A DNA stretch of 7,053 nucleotides from assembly GCA_964598695.1 (NCBI GenBank), contig CAZRDB010000232.1, positions 1 to 7,053 on the forward strand, read 5' to 3'. The notes beneath the pieces are model-generated. The model made no database searches and had not been told where the DNA came from. It was given only the letters and a program-made list of their open reading frames with translations. The position numbers and the translations under genes are program-made. This stretch comes from CAZRDB01 sp964598695 (GTDB lineage Bacteria > Armatimonadota > Zipacnadia > UBA1398). Shown one piece after another: positions 1-5,303 of the stretch (positions within the stretch are counted from its first letter, which is position 1; each line of letters starts with the position of its first letter).

Positions 1-1786
1 CCGCGAACCCGTGGCCCTCGTCGGGGTAGACGACGTAGGTGACGGGGATGGTCCGCGCCTGCATCGCGGAGACGATCTGGTCCGACTCCTGCTGCTTGAC
101 GCGCGGGTCGTTGGCGCCCTGGCCGATCAGCAGCGGCCGCCGGATCTCCCCCACACGCGTGAGCGGCGAGCGGCTCAGCAGGAAGGCCCGGCCTTCCTCC
201 GTCGTGGGGTCGCCGATCCGCGCCTGGAGCGTGGAGAGCATCGGCACCCAGTACGGGGGAACGTTCTCGAGCAGCGTCACGAGGCTCGAGGGGCCAACGA
301 TGTCGACGCCGCAGGCGAAGGCCTCGGGCGTGAACGTGAGACCCACGAGCGTCGCCCATCCGCCGTAGCTGCCGCCGCCGATCGCGATGCGGTCCCTCTC
401 GGTGACCCCTGCCGCAACCGCCCACTCGCAGGCGTCAAGGAGGTCATCGTGCATCCGCCCCGCCCACTCGCGATCGGCCGCGTTGAGAAAGGCCTTGCCG
501 AAGCCCGTCGAGCCGCGGTAGTTCACGCTGAGCACCGCGTAGCCGCGGTTCGTGAGCCACTGGTGGACGGGCGAGTAGCCCCACTCGTCACGCGCCCAGG
601 GGCCCCCGTGCACCCACAGGACGAGCGGCACGGGCTGGCTCGGTCGCCCCGTGCCGTCGGGGTCGCTTCCGGGGGGCAGGCTCAGGTAGGAGACGAGCTG
701 CAGCCCGTCGCGCGCCGGGACCACGATCGGGTGCATCCGCGCGAGCGGCAGGCCCTCGAGCGCCGGGCGGTCGACGAACAGGAGCCGGGTCTCGCCGGTG
801 GCGCGCTCGTAGAGGTAGTAGCCGGTTGGACCGTCGTCGACCTCGGCGGCGACGATCCAGCGATCGTCGGCGAGGGTCCGACTGGCGAGGTGGAGCGTAC
901 CCGGCAGGGCCTCCTCCAGGCGCCGCCAGTCGGGCTCGAACGCGGGGTCGAGCACGTGCCACTCGGGCGTCTCGTAGTCGGTGGCGTACGCCTGGATCGT
1001 CCGTTCGGTCGGGTGCACGATCGCGTCCTGGATGTCGGAGCGGTCGTCTTCGGCCAACAGGCGGCACTCGCCCGTCTCGAGCGCGCGCGCGTACAGCGCT
1101 GCCGTGTTGCGGCCCCGGCTGTCCAGCAGGTAGACCGTCTCGCCGGTCTTGTCGAGGCCCAGGGGGCGCGTCGTCATGGTGTCTTCGGCCTCGACGACGG
1201 AATCGAGCACGGCCTCGGCGCCTTCGAGACGGTACAGCTCGAGCTTCGCCTCGGGCGTGAACCGCAGCGCCAGGCGCACCCGGTAGTCGTCGTCGGCGAC
1301 GACCGCGGCGAAGCGGTCGTTCTCGAGCACGAGCGTCAGAGCGCCGGTGGCGAGATCCACGCGGTAGACATCGTGGAAGCGAGGATCGCGGCGGTTGAGC
1401 CCCACGAGAACCTCACCGGGGTGGAGGTGGCTGACTCCCTCCAACTCGGCACGCACCCCCTCGTAGGGGGTGAGGTCGGTCCCCTCCCCCGTGGGCAGGT
1501 GGACGCGGTGAACGTGCCAGTTCTCGTCGCCGTCGCGGTCCTGCAGGTAGAGGATGTCCTCCGACGTGTAGGCCCAGAGATGCACGCGAATGCCGCGATG
1601 GCGGTCGTGCGTGACCGGGCGGGCGGCCTCCGGGTCGTCAGCCGGCCCGACCCACACGTTCAGGACACCCTCGACGGGCGCGACGAAGCTCAACTTCGAG
1701 CCATCGGGACTCAGCCGGACCGCGACACGATCCGGGTTGCCGAACAGGACCTGCCGGGGGATCAGGGGAGAGGCTTCTGGTGACAT
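1..1786 (-). CDS. S9-family serine peptidase (prolyl oligopeptidase / acylaminoacyl-peptidase-like), 3' end cut by window edge
   Basis: The minus strand is open from ATG at 1786 to the window edge, giving 595 residues; perhaps a few dozen C-terminal residues are missing. Residues 1 to about 345 look like the seven-bladed beta-propeller of S9 peptidases, with blade motifs such as LSPDGSKLSF. From about residue 351 (MHPIVVPARDGL) the alpha/beta-hydrolase domain follows: oxyanion-region HGGPW near His393, nucleophile elbow GGGSYGGWA with Ser473, GANDPRV with Asp560, and YPDEGHGFA with His592. The whole catalytic triad is therefore present. Family knowledge says such enzymes cleave short peptides, often as dipeptidyl or acylaminoacyl peptidases, with the propeller restricting access to small substrates. 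The exact specificity cannot be read here. No signal peptide is visible (MSPEASPLIPRQ), so a cytosolic location is inferred. The start is the first possible one after an in-frame TAG at 1841-1843, and AAGGAG (complement of 1798-1803) lies 11 nt upstream. It is transcribed divergently from the kinase gene. Confidence 0.95.
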   Translation of the reverse strand, partial: MSPEASPLIPRQVLFGNPDRVAVRLSPDGSKLSFVAPVEGVLNVWVGPADDPEAARPVTHDRHRGIRVHLWAYTSEDILYLQDRDGDENWHVHRVHLPTGEGTDLTPYEGVRAELEGVSHLHPGEVLVGLNRRDPRFHDVYRVDLATGALTLVLENDRFAAVVADDDYRVRLALRFTPEAKLELYRLEGAEAVLDSVVEAEDTMTTRPLGLDKTGETVYLLDSRGRNTAALYARALETGECRLLAEDDRSDIQDAIVHPTERTIQAYATDYETPEWHVLDPAFEPDWRRLEEALPGTLHLASRTLADDRWIVAAEVDDGPTGYYLYERATGETRLLFVDRPALEGLPLARMHPIVVPARDGLQLVSYLSLPPGSDPDGTGRPSQPVPLVLWVHGGPWARDEWGYSPVHQWLTNRGYAVLSVNYRGSTGFGKAFLNAADREWAGRMHDDLLDACEWAVAAGVTERDRIAIGGGSYGGWATLVGLTFTPEAFACGVDIVGPSSLVTLLENVPPYWVPMLSTLQARIGDPTTEEGRAFLLSRSPLTRVGEIRRPLLIGQGANDPRVKQQESDQIVSAMQARTIPVTYVVYPDEGHGFA

Positions 1787-1996
1787 CGCGGTGGTTGCTC
1801 CTTCTCGGGAAGCGCGGACCCAGCGGGGGCCGTGAGAGAGCTAGTTCGGCGTCGGCCGCCGCCGTTCCTGGTCGGGCAGCCCCGTCCACCGTGCGAACCG
1901 CCGCCGCCCGGGCGAAGTAGTGAATGCAGACGGCGCCGGGCTCGCGTTCGAACCGAGCGGGTGTGACCGGCGTCGCCTACCCGGCAAGGCATCTGG
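1787..1996. promoter_or_regulatory. Divergent intergenic region between peptidase and kinase genes
   Basis: This 210-bp stretch separates two divergently transcribed genes, so it must hold both promoters unless one gene is read from farther away. I see no convincing -35/-10 pair of the sigma-70 type on either strand, which is common in GC-rich genomes. It contains the ribosome binding site of each gene at its ends, in-frame stops for both genes (TAG at 1841-1843 on the minus strand, TGA at 1964-1966 on the plus strand), and a dyad at 1940-1958. Short open frames crossing it look like antisense noise. Confidence 0.6.
1940..1958. promoter_or_regulatory. Dyad-symmetric element in the kinase leader (possible operator or hairpin)
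   Basis: GCTCG-c-GTTC is followed immediately by GAAC-CGAGC. This gives nine-base arms that are perfect inverted repeats apart from one unpaired C at 1945. The core is the 8-bp palindrome GTTCGAAC at 1946-1953. The element ends 38 bp before the kinase ATG. It could be a binding site for a dimeric regulator or a leader RNA hairpin, but with no loop in the core a DNA operator is more natural. The function is inferred only from symmetry and position. Confidence 0.35.
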
Positions 1997-4900
1997 ATGC
2001 CGAGGGTGGATCTGGCGATGGCGGCATGGAAGCTGGGCGCGAAGGCGCTGCTCGCCCGCGGCGAGGAGTGGCTCGGGATCGACGCGATCGCGGACGCGAC
2101 GGAGCGTTCGCGGGCGCGCGTCGCCGCCGCCCTCAGCGCCCTGGCCGTCCCCTTCGCCGTCGGAGCCTGCCCGCTGGCCGTCTACGTGGCGGAATCCCCC
2201 CCAGACCGCGCGCGCCTCTACGGTGGACTCGCGCTCATCGTCATCGTCTCGGCCGTCTACGCGCTGCGGAGCATCCGCGCGCGGCAGGTGCAGCGCGCCT
2301 CCATCGCGATGATCGCGGCCCAGTCGCTCCTCTGCTGCCTCCCGGCCGCGCTCTACGGGCCCGCGACGCCGCTCTTCTACTTCGCTCCCGTCGTCATCGT
2401 CATGGCCGGGTGGCTTCTGGGCCGCGGCGGGGTCGTCTGGCTCATGCTGCTGCTCATCGGCGTGTGCGCCGGGCTCTCTCTGGTGCCGCCCGACGCCTTC
2501 CTCCCCCCGATCGAGAGCCCGGTCGCCCCCGTCGGCCACATCGCGGCCGTGCTGTTCCTGGCGCTGTGGGCCGGGGCGGTTCAGGAGCTACACAGCGGCT
2601 CGCTACGAGAGGCGCTCGCCCGCTCCCACGCCGAGTTGTGCGAGCGGCGCCGGGCCGAGGCTGGACTCGTCGCGGCCGAGGAGCGGCTTCGCGCCGTGCT
2701 CGACCAGTCCCCCCAGGCGATGTGCGTGCTCGATGCCGCGGACAACGTCCTCGTGCTCAACCGGGCCGCCCGCGCCATCGTTGGCTTGAGCGGTGAGGAT
2801 GTCGATGGGCGGCCCGTCCTGGCCTGGCAGGCATTCGATGAGATCCCCGGCCTCCGCGAGCGCGCGCGGTCGGCCCTGCTGCGCGCTCGCCAGGGGGGGG
2901 CCGAACTGCTCGAGGTGGCCTTCACGGGAGCGGAGGGGCGGCCGACCCACCTCGACCTCCATGTCCGGCCCGTCTTCGCGGCCTCTGGCGCGGTCGATCT
3001 GGTGCTCTTGACCGGGATCGACACCACCGCCCTTCGCGAGGCGGCCCGCTCCCTCGTCGCCCTGCACGAGGTGGGGCTTCAGCTCCCCCTGTGTCGGAGC
3101 CGCGACGAGGTCTGCCGGCGTGCCGTGGAGCTGGGCCGCGAGCGGCTGGGCTTCGACCGTCTGAGCATCTGGTTCCGCAGCCCCGAGGAAGGGGTTCTCG
3201 TCGGCACCTACGGGACTGCCGAGGACGGCAGCCTCCGCGACGAGCACGGCGCGCGCTGTGAATACACCGCCGGCTCGCCGACGGCGAGGGTTCTCCTCCA
3301 CGGCGTGAGCCACGTCGTGACCGACGAGGAGACGCTCCTCGATGACCGCGGTCGACCCGTCGGGCGCGGCAGCAGCGGCGTCGCCGCGCTGTGGGACGGC
3401 AATGAGGTCATCGGCTGCCTGTACCACGACAACCTGCTCTCCGGGCGCGCCTACGGCGATCTCCAGCACGAGATGGCCGCGCTCTACGCCTCCGCCCTCG
3501 GACACCTGCTCGGCAGGCTGCGCGCCGAGGAGGGCCGGCGGGCCGAGGCGCTGGCCTACACCGAGATCATGAACGCGACCCCCGAGGCGATCCTCGTGCA
3601 TGACCCGACCGACGCACGGATCACCGATGTCAATGAGAGTGCGCTGCGCATGTTCGCGATGACCCGCGAGCGGATGCTGGGGCTGACCCCCGACGCGTTG
3701 AGTGCCGAGGGAGGCCCCGAGGACGCCGGACGCGCGCTCGCGCTCGTGCAGACTGCCCTCCGGGGCCCCCAGCTCTTCGAGTGGCAGAGCCGCGACGACA
3801 CGGGACGCGTCTTCTGGACCGAGGTCTCGCTGCGCTCGGCGACGATCCGCGGCGCCGTGCGTGTGGTCGCCGTCGTGCGCGACATTGCCGAGCGCAAGCG
3901 CGAGGAGGAGGAGCAGCGGCGGCTCCGTGAGGGGATGGGGCGGACGCAGCGGCTCGAGAGCATCGGACTGCTCGCCGGCGGGATCGCCCACGACTTCAAC
4001 AACATCCTGACCCCGATCCTCGGCTATGCCGAGCTGCTGCTGGCGCGCACGGACGGTGACGAGGACGCCCGCGCGAAGCTCGGCCAGATCATGGCCTCCG
4101 CGACGCGCGCCCGCGAGCTGATCGGCCAGATCCTGACCTTCAGCCGACAGGGCGAGGTCCGGCGCGAGATCGCGCAGCCGCAGGAACTCGTCGAGGAGGC
4201 GCTCCACCTCATCCGGGCCTTCTCGCCCGCCTCGATCGTCATCCACCAGCGGCTCGCCGAGGACTGCGGCGCGGTGCTTGCCGACCCGACCCAGTTCCAC
4301 CAGGTCGTCGTGAACCTGTTCACGAACGCCGCCCACGCGATCGGCGGCGCCTCGGGGTTCGTGACGGTCTCGCTCGATGAGGTGGAGGTCGACCAGGCTC
4401 TCGCCGCCCGTGCGGCGGCCCCGACCGTGGGCCGCTACGCCTGTCTCGCGATCTCCGACACGGGCTGCGGCATGGAGCCCGCGCTACTCGAGCGCATCTT
4501 CGAGCCCTTCTTCACGACCAAGCCGACCGGCGAGGAGACGGGCCTTGGCCTCTCCGTGGTCCACGGCATCGTCAAGGGGCACGGCGGGGGCATGGCGGTG
4601 GAGAGCGAAGTCGGCCGCGGGACCACGTTCCGCGTCTACTGGCCGCTGGCCGTGCTCGACGACTCCACCCGCGCCATCGAGGCCGGTCCGCCCACGTCGG
4701 CCTCGGGACGGGTGCTGCTCGTCGACGACGAAGCCCCCGTCGTGAGCGTTGCCTCCGAGGCGCTCCGCTCGCTCGGCTACGTCGTCGAGGCCTACACCGA
4801 CAGCCGCGAGGCGCTGCGGGCGTTCCGCGCCGCGCCCGACGCGTTCGACCTGGTGCTCACCGATCACTCGATGCCGAACATCAGCGGCTCCGAGCTGTTC

Positions 4901-5092
4901 GCGGCCGTGCGCGCGATCCGACCGCTCACCCCCGTCGTCGTCGCCACGGGCTACAGCCCGGGGGCCGAGGCCGCGCTGTGGCCGTCGGCCGCGAAGCCGC
5001 GGATCCTCTCCAAGCCCTACACCGTGCGGGAGCTGGGCGAGGCTGTGCGCGACGCGCTCAGCGGGAGCGATCCCTCGGCCGCCGCGAGCTAG
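1997..5092 (+). CDS. Membrane-bound hybrid sensor histidine kinase (6 TM, PAS, GAF, PAS, HisKA, HATPase, receiver)
   Basis: Complete 1031-residue protein. Six predicted TM helices (about 42-64, 74-92, 101-119, 123-141, 145-163, 179-197) form an N-terminal membrane sensor, followed by a charged helical linker (200-230). Then come PAS1 (about 230-350), GAF (about 355-515, with DRLSIWF and GTYGTAEDG), PAS2 (about 520-635), HisKA (about 652-720) with phospho-acceptor His665 in GGIAHDFNNIL, and HATPase_c (about 762-885) with N-box Asn777, DTGCGM from Asp821, FEPFFTTK, and GLGLS from Gly849. The C-terminal receiver (about 905-1025) has acidic Asp910/Asp911, phospho-acceptor Asp956 in LTDHSMP, Thr984 and Lys1006. 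All catalytic residues are present, so it should autophosphorylate at His665 and pass phosphate to Asp956; an HPt protein elsewhere would be needed for onward relay. The input signal is unknown. The kinase-receiver part resembles CckA-type hybrids, but the GAF and six-TM sensor argue against naming it cckA. Start: in-frame TGA at 1964-1966, weak AAGG (1986-1989) 7 nt before ATG; ATG at 2018 (Met8) is an alternative. Confidence 0.97.
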   Translation: MPRVDLAMAAWKLGAKALLARGEEWLGIDAIADATERSRARVAAALSALAVPFAVGACPLAVYVAESPPDRARLYGGLALIVIVSAVYALRSIRARQVQRASIAMIAAQSLLCCLPAALYGPATPLFYFAPVVIVMAGWLLGRGGVVWLMLLLIGVCAGLSLVPPDAFLPPIESPVAPVGHIAAVLFLALWAGAVQELHSGSLREALARSHAELCERRRAEAGLVAAEERLRAVLDQSPQAMCVLDAADNVLVLNRAARAIVGLSGEDVDGRPVLAWQAFDEIPGLRERARSALLRARQGGAELLEVAFTGAEGRPTHLDLHVRPVFAASGAVDLVLLTGIDTTALREAARSLVALHEVGLQLPLCRSRDEVCRRAVELGRERLGFDRLSIWFRSPEEGVLVGTYGTAEDGSLRDEHGARCEYTAGSPTARVLLHGVSHVVTDEETLLDDRGRPVGRGSSGVAALWDGNEVIGCLYHDNLLSGRAYGDLQHEMAALYASALGHLLGRLRAEEGRRAEALAYTEIMNATPEAILVHDPTDARITDVNESALRMFAMTRERMLGLTPDALSAEGGPEDAGRALALVQTALRGPQLFEWQSRDDTGRVFWTEVSLRSATIRGAVRVVAVVRDIAERKREEEEQRRLREGMGRTQRLESIGLLAGGIAHDFNNILTPILGYAELLLARTDGDEDARAKLGQIMASATRARELIGQILTFSRQGEVRREIAQPQELVEEALHLIRAFSPASIVIHQRLAEDCGAVLADPTQFHQVVVNLFTNAAHAIGGASGFVTVSLDEVEVDQALAARAAAPTVGRYACLAISDTGCGMEPALLERIFEPFFTTKPTGEETGLGLSVVHGIVKGHGGGMAVESEVGRGTTFRVYWPLAVLDDSTRAIEAGPPTSASGRVLLVDDEAPVVSVASEALRSLGYVVEAYTDSREALRAFRAAPDAFDLVLTDHSMPNISGSELFAAVRAIRPLTPVVVATGYSPGAEAALWPSAAKPRILSKPYTVRELGEAVRDALSGSDPSAAAS

Positions 5093-5103
5093 AGCGGTTC
5101 CCG
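5088..5103. repeat. Left arm of 16-bp inverted repeat (15/16) bracketing the intergenic region
   Basis: The sequence GCTAGAGCGGTTCCCG is the reverse complement of 5281-5296 except for one base (T5090 opposite C5294). The inner 13 bases (5091-5103) match perfectly. This arm contains the kinase stop codon TAG and its last serine codon. Confidence 0.75.
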
Positions 5104-5139
5104 TGGGGCCTCGCGCGCAAGAGCGAAGAGCGACAACCT

Positions 5140-5158
5140 GCGGAGGGTTCCCCTCCGC
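5140..5158. terminator. GC-rich hairpin, possible bidirectional terminator
   Basis: An 8-bp perfect stem (GCGGAGGG with CCCTCCGC) closes a 3-nt loop (TTC), 48 bp after the kinase stop codon. No T-run follows on either strand, so it is not a canonical intrinsic terminator. U-tract-less hairpins are seen in GC-rich bacteria, and the convergent context suits one. Termination is inferred. Confidence 0.5.
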
Positions 5159-5179
5159 CCCACCCGAGGCGATTGCCGA

Positions 5180-5203
5180 CGGGGCCGAAGCCCATAGGCC
5201 CCG
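5180..5203. terminator. Second GC-rich hairpin in the convergent intergenic region
   Basis: A 7-bp perfect stem (CGGGGCC with GGCCCCG) closes a 10-nt loop. Outward, three more base pairs can form around two mismatches. There is no T-run. It lies 21 bp beyond the first hairpin and about 100 bp from the hydrolase stop, so it could serve either convergent transcript. Confidence 0.4.
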
Positions 5204-5280
5204 ACGACAACCGCTCAGGCAGACCAGAAAGACGAGCACTCGACAGACCGCCGCTCCCCGCTGATGCCTGCAGGGACCTC

Positions 5281-5296
5281 CGGGAACCGCTCTCGC
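5281..5296. repeat. Right arm of 16-bp inverted repeat (15/16)
   Basis: CGGGAACCGCTCTCGC pairs with 5088-5103 with a single mismatch. It ends 7 bp before the stop codon of the minus-strand hydrolase gene. No target-site duplication is evident outside the two arms. Confidence 0.75.
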
Positions 5297-5303
5297 CCTC
5301 CCG

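Larger units (their letters stand above)
5093..5303. other. Convergent intergenic region, non-coding
   Basis: These 211 bp lie between the stop of the kinase gene (TAG, 5090-5092) and the stop of the hydrolase gene (TGA, complement of 5304-5306). Open frames that cross it have no recognisable protein features and are read through from neighbouring antisense frames. The region holds two GC-rich hairpins (5140-5158 and 5180-5203), and its two borders form a long inverted repeat. It most likely serves as the 3' untranslated and termination region of both genes. Confidence 0.7.

Noticed and set aside
11..1783. Long plus-strand open frame of 590 codons lying opposite the peptidase gene
   Set aside because: It is antisense to a gene with a full S9 catalytic triad. 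Its translation is rich in Arg, Gly, Val and Asp with no domain motifs, as expected for the mirror frame of a GC-rich gene.
1905..1914. Palindrome CGCCCGGGCG in the divergent intergenic region
   Set aside because: All-GC 10-bp palindromes are expected by chance in sequence of this composition, and it has no supporting position relative to promoter or start.
2893..2900. G8 homopolymer inside PAS1 of the kinase, a possible phase-variation tract
   Set aside because: The frame is intact across it, it lies mid-gene in a roughly 70% GC genome where such runs arise often, and nothing else suggests contingency-locus behaviour.
2603..4336. Minus-strand open frame of 577 codons opposite the kinase gene
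   Set aside because: It mirrors the GAF, PAS and HisKA codons of a well-supported kinase gene. The translation is low-complexity and has no recognisable fold.
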